A stretch of 47,960 bases of DNA from Candidatus Gastranaerophilales bacterium (lineage in GTDB: Bacteria; Cyanobacteriota; Vampirovibrionia; Gastranaerophilales; Gastranaerophilaceae), in the NCBI GenBank assembly GCA_944323195.1, contig CALURR010000011.1:1-47960 (forward strand), read 5' to 3'. Shown here one piece after another: positions 18,694 through 26,932 of the stretch; position 1 is the stretch's first letter; every line of letters starts with the position of its first letter. The position numbers and the translations under genes were made by a program. The notes beneath the pieces are model-generated. The model had not been told where the DNA came from. It saw only the letters and a program-made list of their open reading frames with translations, and did not search any database.

Positions 18694-20361
18694 CTATGCT
18701 TCAAATAATTTATAGAGTCTATCTTCTATTATTTTTTGTTCCATTTCATTTTTTTCTTTATTTAAATTCAACGCTTTTTGATATTGCTTAGCTGCTTGAA
18801 TTTTTTCATCCAAAACTTCGTGGCTTCTTGCTAAATTAAAATGCGCAAGAACATACATAGGATTAATAGAAACGGCAGTTTTAAAATATTCCATAGCTCT
18901 TTGAGCATCACCCAAACCATCTAAAAATACAACGCCAAGATTATTGTATGCTATATCGTAGCTTGAATCGAGCTCAATCGCTTTTGAATAATAAATAATA
19001 GCTTTTTCTATACAGTCTTTTTCCCAATATGCCATAGCAAGACGAGAATATATTTTAGGATTTTCACTATCTTCCTTTAAGGCTAATTGATAATACTCAA
19101 CTGCATTATCCAAATTTTCATTATCATAGTATATATCTGCAATCGCTTCATGGATTTGCGATTTATTTTTTGTTAATAAAAGGCTGCTTTGCAACATAGA
19201 AATTGCAGCATCTGAATTACCCTTAATTTGGTGGTATATAGCAGCAAGAGCCTGCGCAACAACAGCCGACCATTCATCGTTAGGATTTGTTTCAAGAGCT
19301 TTTTTATATAGCTCTATAGCACTATCATATTGCTCCAATTGAACATAAGCATATGCAAGCGAATTTTGATAATATGGATTATTTTCATCATACTTTAGAG
19401 CCAATTTAAAAGCTGACAATGCATTTATTTTTTCATCTTTCTTTAAATATAAATGTCCCAATTCATAATAACATTTAGAAAATTCAGGATATTTATTAGC
19501 TAAAATTGTATAATAATCAATTAATTCATCTGTTTTGTCTTTTTGATATTCTTCAACAAATTCAATGGCATTAACCACTTTCATAGGATCGTTGTCAGAC
19601 AAAATAACAACATTATTCAAGCAATCAAAAGCTATGTCATAACGATTTTTCTTAATTGCTATTTTTGCCATGCGTTCATATAAAGAAATTGATCTTTTTG
19701 AATTATCAACGGCACTTAAATAAATATTATATGCTTTCTTTTGGGAATTAATTTTTTCATAAAACTCACCTTGGGTTTTATATTTTATGAAATTAATATC
19801 ATCTTTAATGTTTTGACAAAGCATTTTTATGCTTGCTTTATCAAATATGCTCATAAGAGTTCCGGTAAGACCATAATAAATTGCGCCGGTTAAGTCTTTT
19901 ATTGCATTTTTATCGTGAGTATTTCTTATTTTTTCTAAACAAGTTAAAGCCATTACAATTCTGGTTCTTGAAGCAATTGGCTTTAAATTAATTGCTTTTT
20001 TAAATTCATCTTTTGCTTTATCAAAATCGGAATTTAACGAAAGAAAATAACCTAAATACATATGCGCATTAGCATCATTTGGGCTTATTGCAACAGCTTT
20101 TTGGCATTGTTCTATAGCGCTTTCAATGCCAATTTGTCCATTTTTATGCAAAAGTGTTGCAAGTCTGTAATATGCACTTGTTTGTTTTGGATTTTCCGAT
20201 ATTGTTTCAATATAGCCGTTAATTGCAGCACTTAAATCTTCATTGGTTTCTTTTAAAAGATACCTTTGATGTGCAGCTACAGCCTTTTCCAATGTATTTT
20301 GCGCCTGTGTCATAGATATATCGTCTTCTTTTATGGGGAAACTCTCTTGATGTTTTAACAT
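18694..20361 (-). CDS. Large soluble TPR-repeat protein
   Basis: 555 residues composed almost entirely of 34-residue tetratricopeptide repeats (e.g. PNDANAHMYLGYFLSLNSDF, NPYYQNSLAYAYVQLEQYDS, YDIAYNNLGVVFLDGLGDAQ), with no signal peptide or membrane segment. The ATG at 20361 follows AAGGATTAAA. It is the first gene of a three-gene operon with the anchored TPR protein and the diguanylate cyclase, and lies about 100 nt downstream of the prepilin operon on the same strand. It could be a pilus- or secretion-related scaffold; nothing in the sequence fixes this. Confidence 0.82.
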   Translation of the reverse strand: MLKHQESFPIKEDDISMTQAQNTLEKAVAAHQRYLLKETNEDLSAAINGYIETISENPKQTSAYYRLATLLHKNGQIGIESAIEQCQKAVAISPNDANAHMYLGYFLSLNSDFDKAKDEFKKAINLKPIASRTRIVMALTCLEKIRNTHDKNAIKDLTGAIYYGLTGTLMSIFDKASIKMLCQNIKDDINFIKYKTQGEFYEKINSQKKAYNIYLSAVDNSKRSISLYERMAKIAIKKNRYDIAFDCLNNVVILSDNDPMKVVNAIEFVEEYQKDKTDELIDYYTILANKYPEFSKCYYELGHLYLKKDEKINALSAFKLALKYDENNPYYQNSLAYAYVQLEQYDSAIELYKKALETNPNDEWSAVVAQALAAIYHQIKGNSDAAISMLQSSLLLTKNKSQIHEAIADIYYDNENLDNAVEYYQLALKEDSENPKIYSRLAMAYWEKDCIEKAIIYYSKAIELDSSYDIAYNNLGVVFLDGLGDAQRAMEYFKTAVSINPMYVLAHFNLARSHEVLDEKIQAAKQYQKALNLNKEKNEMEQKIIEDRLYKLFEA

Positions 20362-20445
20362 TTTAATCCTTGCTTTGACAAAAAAACTCGTACTGTCTTA
20401 GCTATCGATTTTACAAAATTATGCTTTAATATAATCGAGATTAAA

Positions 20446-20461
20446 TCATCTAATTAGATGA
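20446..20461. promoter_or_regulatory. 16-bp perfect palindrome between prepilin and TPR operons
   Basis: TCATCTAATTAGATGA is perfectly self-complementary. It lies 2 nt beyond the stop of the last prepilin gene and about 85 nt upstream of the TPR operon start. A possible minus -10 (TATATT at 20433-20428) follows it. It could be an operator or a short hairpin; it has no G+C-rich stem or U-run expected of a terminator. Confidence 0.35.
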
Positions 20462-20463
20462 AA

Positions 20464-21003
20464 TTATTTAAGTCCCAATTTTCCAATGGCAATTATGTAT
20501 TTATCTACACCTAAAATATTTGGAGAATTGCTGCCGTTTACATCAAAATGTATTAAGCCGCAACTTTTTTGAGCTCTTGAGGTATTTGGGAGCATTGGGT
20601 TATATAACCCTGTGGACTCTATTGAACAATCTCCATATAATTCAATTTCAAAAGTTGCGCCGCTCCTAAGAGTAATTGCACCTTCGCTTATATTTTTATC
20701 ACTTCTTTTTACAATTAAATATTTTTTATACAACTCCAAAAAATATTTTGCGTCGTCTTCTTTTTCAATAGAAAAACTTGTGCCATCAGACAGAACAACA
20801 CTATCAAGAGAATATGTTGGAGAATTTTTTAGCGTTATTTGTTTTGTTGCAAAATCAATATGGCGATATAATTCCAAGCCGGCCTTTTTATATGCATCCT
20901 GTTTAACATCATTTGGTCTTACAACAATCAATATGATACTAAGCAACGTGCCTATTACAACCATTGCAATCAAAGCTTCGAACAATGTAAAGCCGCTTCT
21001 CAC
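20464..21003 (-). CDS. Type IV prepilin-like protein
   Basis: 179 residues from a GTG at 21003, chosen because GGAG lies 8 nt upstream and because this gives the expected short leader MRSG before FTLFEALIAMVVIGTLLSIIL. Prepilin peptidase would cut between G4 and F5, leaving the conserved Glu at +5 and a hydrophobic assembly helix. The globular part ends with GLIHFDVNGSNSPNILGVDKY, a motif shared with its neighbours. It is the third gene of a prepilin operon (16 nt after the second). It is likely a minor pilin or pseudopilin rather than the main fibre subunit. Confidence 0.85.
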   Translation of the reverse strand: MRSGFTLFEALIAMVVIGTLLSIILIVVRPNDVKQDAYKKAGLELYRHIDFATKQITLKNSPTYSLDSVVLSDGTSFSIEKEDDAKYFLELYKKYLIVKRSDKNISEGAITLRSGATFEIELYGDCSIESTGLYNPMLPNTSRAQKSCGLIHFDVNGSNSPNILGVDKYIIAIGKLGLK

Positions 21004-21019
21004 TACTTGAACTCCAAAA

Positions 21020-21574
21020 TCAATACTCAATACCCACAGCACCAATCGGAAGCAAAAACTGATCTTTTCCGGCAGCGTTGGGCTCTTCAATTCCATTTAT
21101 ATCAAATTTTATTGTACCATATTCCGCCACAACCTCGGTTGTTGTATCTTCTCCGGGAAAAATTGTAGGAGCAGCATCAACCTTTCCCATTTTAACACCC
21201 AGACAAGCGCCATCCTTTAGTGCAAAAGAAAAAGTTGTATCAGTAGCACAATAAGTCCCTGTTATATCTTTTCTGGTTGCCGTTAAGTATTTTTTAAATA
21301 AATTTTTTAAATTATCTGATTTATCACTTTCAGCAAAGCTAAATGAAACATTGCCATCTATCAAATTAGTCAACTTTCCATATTTAGAATCATTGACCAA
21401 AATTTGCGTTATTGTTGTATCAATTTCAGATAAAACTTTGTTTGCCATTATAGAAAAACCCTTATCCTTGTATTGAGCAGGTTTCAAAGAAGTTATCATA
21501 ATCGTTGCAATTATACCCAAGATTGTCATAACTAAAATTGCTTCTGCCATTGTAAAGGCTCTTCTATAGCACAT
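21020..21574 (-). CDS. Type IV prepilin-like protein
   Basis: 184 residues from the ATG at 21574, supported by the strong AAAGGAGATAAA site, which also contains the preceding gene's stop. The leader is only MCYRRA, followed by FTMAEAILVMTILGIIATIMI. The processing site is Ala-Phe rather than the usual Gly-Phe, and Glu+5 is present. The globular domain ends with GTIKFDINGIEEPNAAGKDQF. It is the middle gene of the operon. The A|F site is tolerated by some prepilin peptidases; cleavage here is inferred. Confidence 0.85.
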   Translation of the reverse strand: MCYRRAFTMAEAILVMTILGIIATIMITSLKPAQYKDKGFSIMANKVLSEIDTTITQILVNDSKYGKLTNLIDGNVSFSFAESDKSDNLKNLFKKYLTATRKDITGTYCATDTTFSFALKDGACLGVKMGKVDAAPTIFPGEDTTTEVVAEYGTIKFDINGIEEPNAAGKDQFLLPIGAVGIEY

Positions 21575-21584
21575 TTTATCTCCT

Positions 21585-22223
21585 TTAATCTTCATCATAT
21601 TTAATTCCACGTTCGTATATAGCTATAATATGCTGGTCTTGGCCAAGTTTATTTGGCTTTTTGTAAGAATTTACATCATAGAATATAGAGCCGCATATGT
21701 TGTTTATTTCATAAACCTCATCACTATCTGACGGAAATGCCCATTTTTCAGTTGCATTGCAGGTATTATAAAATCTAAAACCCAGTAAAACCCCATCTTG
21801 AATAAAGAAAAAATTATTATAAATATCTTTTAAAGGAACACTGGAAAGATTTCCTTTAGAAGTTTTTAGTTTATCCAAAAAATATTCATTTGACAAATCT
21901 ATATTAATATCAACATTTTGAAGATACTTTTTATATAAATCAACCATTCTTTTATCTATATTATTATCTTCAATTGAAAAATCACCTATTGAATCATACA
22001 AACTCTTATAATCATCATAACTGCAATTATTTATCAAAATACCTGTGCTTGCCTGTTCTATTGCAATTTCTGTTTTTCTTGAAAGAGTTAACCATCCGTC
22101 CTTAGAAGGATTAATAAAGGTATAAGCCACCACACACAAGGCAAAAATAATCGAAATAATTACAAAAGTAATTATCATTTCAGAAAGTGTAAACGCTCTA
22201 TTTTTTAAATTACAAATATCCAC
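21585..22223 (-). CDS. Type IV prepilin-like protein (leaderless-type GTG start)
   Basis: 212 residues starting at a GTG (22223). The leader is MDICNLKNRA, then FTLSEMIITFVIISIIFALCV, with an Ala-Phe junction and Glu+5. A conserved C-terminal motif SIFYDVNSYKKPNKLGQDQH follows. No Shine-Dalgarno is present. Instead TATAAT ends 6 nt before the GTG, so transcription probably begins at the start codon itself. It is the first gene of the three-prepilin operon and divergent from a fourth prepilin gene on the plus strand. Confidence 0.8.
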   Translation of the reverse strand: MDICNLKNRAFTLSEMIITFVIISIIFALCVVAYTFINPSKDGWLTLSRKTEIAIEQASTGILINNCSYDDYKSLYDSIGDFSIEDNNIDKRMVDLYKKYLQNVDINIDLSNEYFLDKLKTSKGNLSSVPLKDIYNNFFFIQDGVLLGFRFYNTCNATEKWAFPSDSDEVYEINNICGSIFYDVNSYKKPNKLGQDQHIIAIYERGIKYDED

Positions 22224-22229
22224 AAAAAC

Positions 22230-22257
22230 ATTATATCAACTAGCTTTCAATATTCAA
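22230..22257 (-). promoter_or_regulatory. Promoter of the prepilin operon (leaderless type)
   Basis: On the minus strand TTGAAT (22257-22252), a 16-nt spacer and TATAAT (22235-22230). Six nucleotides then separate it from the GTG start at 22223. Confidence 0.55.
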
Positions 22258-22331
22258 TTGCAAGTCGTCTATTTATATGAACAGTGAAATCAAATTTTGT
22301 GCAAAAATATAGATGATTAATTAGGTATAAA

Positions 22332-23012
22332 ATGTTTAATTTTAAAAGAAAAAAGGCTTTTACACTTGCTGAATCCTTAATGGTTTTAACCGTTATAGGT
22401 CTTGTTTCAATATTTACCATAGCAACAAGTGTTAACGTTGAAAACCTAAAAAGAAAACAAACCATTGCGGTAAGTCAGGATTTTTATTCAACAACTATAA
22501 CAACACTGCAAAACACACTAATTCATAACAGTAAAAATTATGATTTAAGAAATTTATATGATGAAAATGGTGACACACTGGTTGATGCTGTAGATTTGAG
22601 AAATTACTTTGTTAAATATTTAGACGGAGAAGCTATAAATTGCTCTGAAATTCTAATTACTTCATCAACCATAAAAGACTATATTGAATCATCCAAAGAT
22701 CCTCAATGCGCATTTTTTACACCTAAAATCAAGGCTGCATTCGTATATGACAGTAATTGCTCTTTGACCGTTTTAACAAAAGAATATCTTTCAAAAGATG
22801 ATTTAAAAAGCAAAAAACAAAAAAATGAGAATGAGGAAAATGGAGAAAGTGGTGAAAACGAGGAAAATAATGAAAACAAATTTTTACCTTCCTCAAGCAC
22901 AAGAACAGTAAATAACGCCTGTGGTTATATATTATATTCATACATAAATAGCGAAGGTATTTTTGAAAAAGATGTATTTATAATTCCTTTAGGGATTTCA
23001 AGAGTTAAATAA
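22332..23012 (+). CDS. Type IV prepilin-like protein, divergent copy
   Basis: 226 residues. The leader MFNFKRKKA precedes FTLAESLMVLTVIGLVSIFTI (Ala-Phe junction, Glu+5). The globular part contains a Glu/Asn/Gly-rich low-complexity insert (about 160-182, e.g. NENEENGESGENEENNENK) not seen in the three minus-strand paralogues. Its C-terminal motif is degenerate (GYILYSYINSEGIFEKDVF, without PN-x2-G). The ATG follows TTAGGTATAAA. It is transcribed divergently from the prepilin operon and overlaps the convergent membrane-protein gene by 8 nt at the stop. Confidence 0.82.
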   Translation: MFNFKRKKAFTLAESLMVLTVIGLVSIFTIATSVNVENLKRKQTIAVSQDFYSTTITTLQNTLIHNSKNYDLRNLYDENGDTLVDAVDLRNYFVKYLDGEAINCSEILITSSTIKDYIESSKDPQCAFFTPKIKAAFVYDSNCSLTVLTKEYLSKDDLKSKKQKNENEENGESGENEENNENKFLPSSSTRTVNNACGYILYSYINSEGIFEKDVFIIPLGISRVK

Positions 23013-23880
23013 CATTTTTAATGTAATATAAATTTACTTCCAATTTTTCATCTTTGGAATTTATATTAGATATTTTTACATTATCCATAGGTTTGAAATC
23101 AAAGATTTTATCTTTTAAATCCCAATATCTTAAAAAAATATCATGATTTACAACAATTTTATTTAAATTTTTAAACTCATTTATTTTATATAATATTTTA
23201 ATATTTTCCTTCACGTTTGTTTTATCCAAAGACGCATAAAAAGACATTAAATAGTCTGTTTTGATTGATTTTTGATTGTCTATATTACATATCACTTTAT
23301 ACAATCTCAAAATATCAACTACAATTGAATTTAACAAAGAAAAATCATTACACACAAAAAATACTTTATCTGTCACAACAAATTTCAAATTAGAAGAATA
23401 TTTTTCATTTAACTTTCTTTTTATTATTTCACAATATTCTTTCTTTAATTTTTTAATATCATAATAAGATTTATCAAAATCACTTATTTGTTGTAACTTA
23501 AATTCAAATAAAGCGCAAAAGAAATTAATTTTTTCTTGGTTTTTATGCTTTTTTATGGGCAGGTCTTTATTTGTATTCTGTTCTTCTTTTACTTTTGCTT
23601 TTTTGTTAGTCTTTAATAAAACAGCCAAAATAACAGCTTCAACTAAAGCCATCAATAAAGCAGAATAAATATAGCCCATTGTCACAATTCTATCGTTGAT
23701 ATATGCAATTACCGGAACCAAATTATCAAAAAAATCAGGCAATAAATAAAAAATATTATCTAATTTTTCAAATAAACCAACTGCATATATCTGAGCAATC
23801 CATATAAAAAAATAAGCAAGTGCCATAAAAAGCATTACGAATTTTAATGTTTTTAAAATTATCAGCACTATATTTTTCAT
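23005..23880 (-). CDS. Two-helix membrane protein of unknown function
   Basis: 291 residues from the ATG at 23880, which overlaps the panC stop as TAATG; an upstream GTG (23889) is less likely. There are two hydrophobic segments (about 5-30 and 67-90) with a loop of about 35 residues. A Lys-rich region and a soluble C-terminal domain of about 180 residues follow (YYDIKKLKKEYCEIIKRKLNEKY onwards). I do not recognise a family and see no catalytic motif. It is the last gene of the pxpA-yvcK-panB-panC operon. Confidence 0.65.
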   Translation of the reverse strand: MKNIVLIILKTLKFVMLFMALAYFFIWIAQIYAVGLFEKLDNIFYLLPDFFDNLVPVIAYINDRIVTMGYIYSALLMALVEAVILAVLLKTNKKAKVKEEQNTNKDLPIKKHKNQEKINFFCALFEFKLQQISDFDKSYYDIKKLKKEYCEIIKRKLNEKYSSNLKFVVTDKVFFVCNDFSLLNSIVVDILRLYKVICNIDNQKSIKTDYLMSFYASLDKTNVKENIKILYKINEFKNLNKIVVNHDIFLRYWDLKDKIFDFKPMDNVKISNINSKDEKLEVNLYYIKNVI

Positions 23881-24722
23881 TATTCCCACAATAAAATATT
23901 ATCAATTAATCTCGTGTTTGTTTCAGGAGTTCTTGCTGCAATTAACACAAGAGTATCATTGTTTATTTCATCTTGTTCAACAAAAGTATTTTTATCAACA
24001 AATTCAATATATTCAACGTCTAAATCACACATTAATTTTAATGAATTGTCTATTATTGCCCTTTTTGTTAGTGCACCATCCTTATATAATCTTTTTGCCT
24101 CAAATAATGATTTTGAAATATTAAGAGCAATTTTTCTTTCATTTTCTGTCAAATATTTATTTCTGCTTGATAACGCCAAATTATCATTTTCTCTTACAAT
24201 TGGGCAAGGGATAATTTCAATATCAAAATTTAAATCTCTAACCATTTTTTGAATAATAAACAATTGTTGTGCGTCTTTTTGGCCAAAATATGCTCTATTT
24301 GCTTTTGTCAGATTAAAAAGTTTAGCAACAACGCTGCAAACTCCGTCAAAATGGCCAACTCTGGATTTTCCGCATAATTTATCTACAACTGAATATGGGG
24401 GGCAAATTAAAGTCAGATTATTTTTATCACCTTGATACATCTCAGAAACCTTTGGTGCAAAAACAATTTTAACTCCCGATTTTTCACAAAGTTCAGCATC
24501 TTTTTGAAGTTGTCTTGGATATTTATCTAAATCTTCACCTGCGCAAAATTGGATGGGATTAACAAATATTGAAACAACAACATTTTCATTTTCTTTTACT
24601 GCTCTATCTATTAAAGACTTATGCCCGTTATGCAATGCTCCCATGGTAGGCACAAGACCAATTGAACCTTGTAAATTTTTTATTTCTTCTTTTAATTCCT
24701 TAATATTATCTATAATTTTCAA
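23880..24722 (-). CDS. panC: Pantothenate synthetase
   Basis: Joins pantoate and beta-alanine using ATP, the last step of pantothenate (vitamin B5) synthesis. Landmarks are VPTMGALHNGH (HxGH 31-34), SIFVNPIQF, YPRQLQKDAELCEKSGVKIVF, YFGQKDAQQL and LSSRNKYL (KMSKS-like). The 280-residue length is typical. The start is a TTG at 24722, 10 nt after AAGGAG and inside the end of panB; the resulting MKIIDNIKELKEEI aligns well with the usual PanC opening. It is co-operonic with panB. coaD for the same CoA pathway is at 36.8 kb. Confidence 0.95.
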   Translation of the reverse strand: MKIIDNIKELKEEIKNLQGSIGLVPTMGALHNGHKSLIDRAVKENENVVVSIFVNPIQFCAGEDLDKYPRQLQKDAELCEKSGVKIVFAPKVSEMYQGDKNNLTLICPPYSVVDKLCGKSRVGHFDGVCSVVAKLFNLTKANRAYFGQKDAQQLFIIQKMVRDLNFDIEIIPCPIVRENDNLALSSRNKYLTENERKIALNISKSLFEAKRLYKDGALTKRAIIDNSLKLMCDLDVEYIEFVDKNTFVEQDEINNDTLVLIAARTPETNTRLIDNILLWE

Positions 24723-25542
24723 GTTTTTCTATCTCCTTAATATCTAGTGAAAACGACTCTTGAACGCTGGGGAAAACCCCATTTTCAACATCTTGGCAAT
24801 AAGCTTTTGCTACATTTAATATTATATCCTTTAAACTTGAATATTGGCGAGCAAATTTTGGTTTAAATCTGTCATATTTTCCCAACAAATCATCAGAAAC
24901 TAAAACTTGTCCATCACAGAATTTACCGCCGCCAATACCAATTGTAGGTATTCTTAACCTTTGAGAAATAAATTGGCTTGATTGCAAAGGCATCAATTCC
25001 AATACAATTGCAAAACATCCCGCATTTTGTAATTTTAGTGCGTCTTTTAAAATTTCTATAGTTCTATCAGCATCCTTCCCTTGAATTTTATGTCCCCCAA
25101 GTGAATTAATGCTCATAGGAGTAAAACCCAAATGTCCCATAACAGGTATTCCATTTTGAGTTAAATGCCTTATAGTTTCCAATAAATAATCAGACACACC
25201 CTCCATTTTAACTGCATTTGCACCTGCTTTAATCAACTTGCAAGCATTTCTCATAGTTTCATTCTTATCAACCTGAAAGCTCATAAATGGCATATCTGCT
25301 ATTAACAGCGCGTTTTCAACACCCCTTGAAACGGCCTTAGTAAAAACAAGCATTTCATCCATACCAATATCGGTTGTATTTTCGTAACCAAGGGCAACTT
25401 GAGCTAATGAATCGCCTACAAGAATCATATCTACTCCCGCTTGGTCTAAATATTTTGCGGTAGAGTAATCATATGCAGTTAAAACTGTTATTTTTTTACC
25501 CTCTTTTTTGAAATTTTGTATTTTTTGAATACTTTTTCTCAT
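24706..25542 (-). CDS. panB: 3-methyl-2-oxobutanoate hydroxymethyltransferase
   Basis: Makes ketopantoate from alpha-ketoisovalerate and methylenetetrahydrofolate, the first committed step to pantothenate. Signatures are VLTAYDYSTAKYLDQAGVD, metal-binding VGDS (42-45), GYENTTDIGMDEM, MPFMSFQ, KMEG, MGHLGFTP and VLELMP. I start it at the ATG at 25542 (MRKSIQKIQNFKKEGKKIT), which matches the family N-terminus. A TTG at 25566 would add eight residues and follows AGGATAG at a less usual distance. It overlaps panC by 17 nt. panE/ilvC-type ketopantoate reductase is not in the window. Confidence 0.94.
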   Translation of the reverse strand: MRKSIQKIQNFKKEGKKITVLTAYDYSTAKYLDQAGVDMILVGDSLAQVALGYENTTDIGMDEMLVFTKAVSRGVENALLIADMPFMSFQVDKNETMRNACKLIKAGANAVKMEGVSDYLLETIRHLTQNGIPVMGHLGFTPMSINSLGGHKIQGKDADRTIEILKDALKLQNAGCFAIVLELMPLQSSQFISQRLRIPTIGIGGGKFCDGQVLVSDDLLGKYDRFKPKFARQYSSLKDIILNVAKAYCQDVENGVFPSVQESFSLDIKEIEKLENYR

Positions 25543-25580
25543 ACCATCAAAAATATCGCTCTTCAAAAGAGCATTCTATC

Positions 25581-26921
25581 CTATTTTTTCTTAGTTGATT
25601 GTTTATACCAGAAATAAATTGCACGAGCAACTTTAGAACAATTGTGGCGAACTAAGCCCTCTTTGTTTTCCTCTAACAAACTTCTTTGAACAACTTCCAC
25701 ACCCAATTTTCTTAACTCTGATATATCAATTTCAACAGGCAGAGAACCTGCTTGTTCATATTTTTCAGCTAAATTTCTCGGCATTGTATTGTTAACTAAA
25801 ACAGCATCGAAGAAATTCTTGTTTGAATCATCAACATCATCAAGTCTAACATGATCAAATATTGTTTTAACATGGTCAGAAACAGAATAATTATCAGTTT
25901 CACCAACTTGCGTCATAGCATTGCATACATATATTTTCTTAGCTTTAGCATGCCAGATAGCTCTTGTAATATCTTTAACAAGGAAATTTGAAATAACTGA
26001 CGTATATAAGCTCCCTGGACCCATGATAATTAAATCAGCGTTATTAATTGCTTCAATTACCTCAGGAATTGGCTTACAATCAGCAGGTTCAGAACACAAT
26101 TGCATGATTTTTTTACCGGCTTCAGGAATATTGCTTTCACCTCTAACAATTGAATCATCTTCCATTTTGGCATATAGCTTCATATCATCACAAGTTGCAG
26201 GCAATACCCTGCCTCTAATCAAAAGAACCTTGGATGATTCTTTAATAGCTGAAACCATATCACCGCATATTGCAGTCATTGCAGTAATAAAAAGATTGCC
26301 GAAACTATGACCTTCAAGTCCTTGTCCGGTTTTAAAACGATATTGAAATAACTTTGTTACAATAGCATCATCATCAGCTAGAGCAGCGATACAGTTTCTT
26401 ATATCGCCTGGAGGCAACACTCCCATTTGTTCTCTTAATCTTCCGGATGAACCCCCGTCATCACCAACTGTAACAACAGCTGTGATATTATTTGTAATTT
26501 TTTTAATACCGCGAAGCAACATAGATAAACCTGTTCCTCCGCCTATAGCAACAATTTTAGGTCCATGGTCAAGCTTCATTCTTCTATATAAAACTTCTCC
26601 CATAGAATCTTTTTTTCTCAATTGATTGACATCATCTACATCCATCATAGAAAGATTTGTCTTTTTCCATGCCAAAAGAAATAAAACAGCACCGACAAAT
26701 ACAAATAAAATGCCTATAGGTTCAGGCGGAACAACATGAAATAATTCTTTTGCAGTTTTAACTATATAATATAAGGGCTCTAATTTAAAAATAAATGTAG
26801 CCCCTATTGCAGCCAAAACAGAACCTGTAACAGATAAAGCAAACCAACGCTTTACTCTTAGCCCCGGAACTAACCATATTGCATCTTTTGGAATTTTAAC
26901 TTTCTTATCAAAAATTTTCAT
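25581..26921 (-). CDS. yvcK: YvcK/CofD-like protein (UPF0052) with N-terminal membrane helices
   Basis: Two N-terminal membrane segments (about 27-46 and 70-86) precede a 2-phospho-L-lactate transferase-like Rossmann domain. This has GGGTGLSML (127-135), TVGDDGGSSGRLREQ, PPGDIRNCIAAL, GHSFGNLFI, MGPGSLYTS and VCNAMTQ. YvcK/GlmR proteins bind UDP-sugars and link central carbon flow to peptidoglycan synthesis and cell shape. At 446 residues it resembles the longer, membrane-tethered version rather than the roughly 320-residue Bacillus protein. The ATG follows AAGGCGATGTA. It lies between pxpA-like (11 nt) and panB. Confidence 0.9.
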   Translation of the reverse strand: MKIFDKKVKIPKDAIWLVPGLRVKRWFALSVTGSVLAAIGATFIFKLEPLYYIVKTAKELFHVVPPEPIGILFVFVGAVLFLLAWKKTNLSMMDVDDVNQLRKKDSMGEVLYRRMKLDHGPKIVAIGGGTGLSMLLRGIKKITNNITAVVTVGDDGGSSGRLREQMGVLPPGDIRNCIAALADDDAIVTKLFQYRFKTGQGLEGHSFGNLFITAMTAICGDMVSAIKESSKVLLIRGRVLPATCDDMKLYAKMEDDSIVRGESNIPEAGKKIMQLCSEPADCKPIPEVIEAINNADLIIMGPGSLYTSVISNFLVKDITRAIWHAKAKKIYVCNAMTQVGETDNYSVSDHVKTIFDHVRLDDVDDSNKNFFDAVLVNNTMPRNLAEKYEQAGSLPVEIDISELRKLGVEVVQRSLLEENKEGLVRHNCSKVARAIYFWYKQSTKKK

Positions 26922-26932
26922 TACATCGCCTT

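Noticed and set aside
20464-21096. Longer version of the third prepilin, starting at 21096
   Set aside because: It would put about 30 extra residues, overlapping the preceding gene, before the leader. The GTG at 21003 has GGAG upstream and yields a normal short prepilin leader.
22703-22941. Two minus-strand frames opposite the divergent prepilin gene
   Set aside because: They are the antisense of the Glu/Asn-rich insert (giving Ser/Phe-rich nonsense) and conflict with a well-supported prepilin gene.
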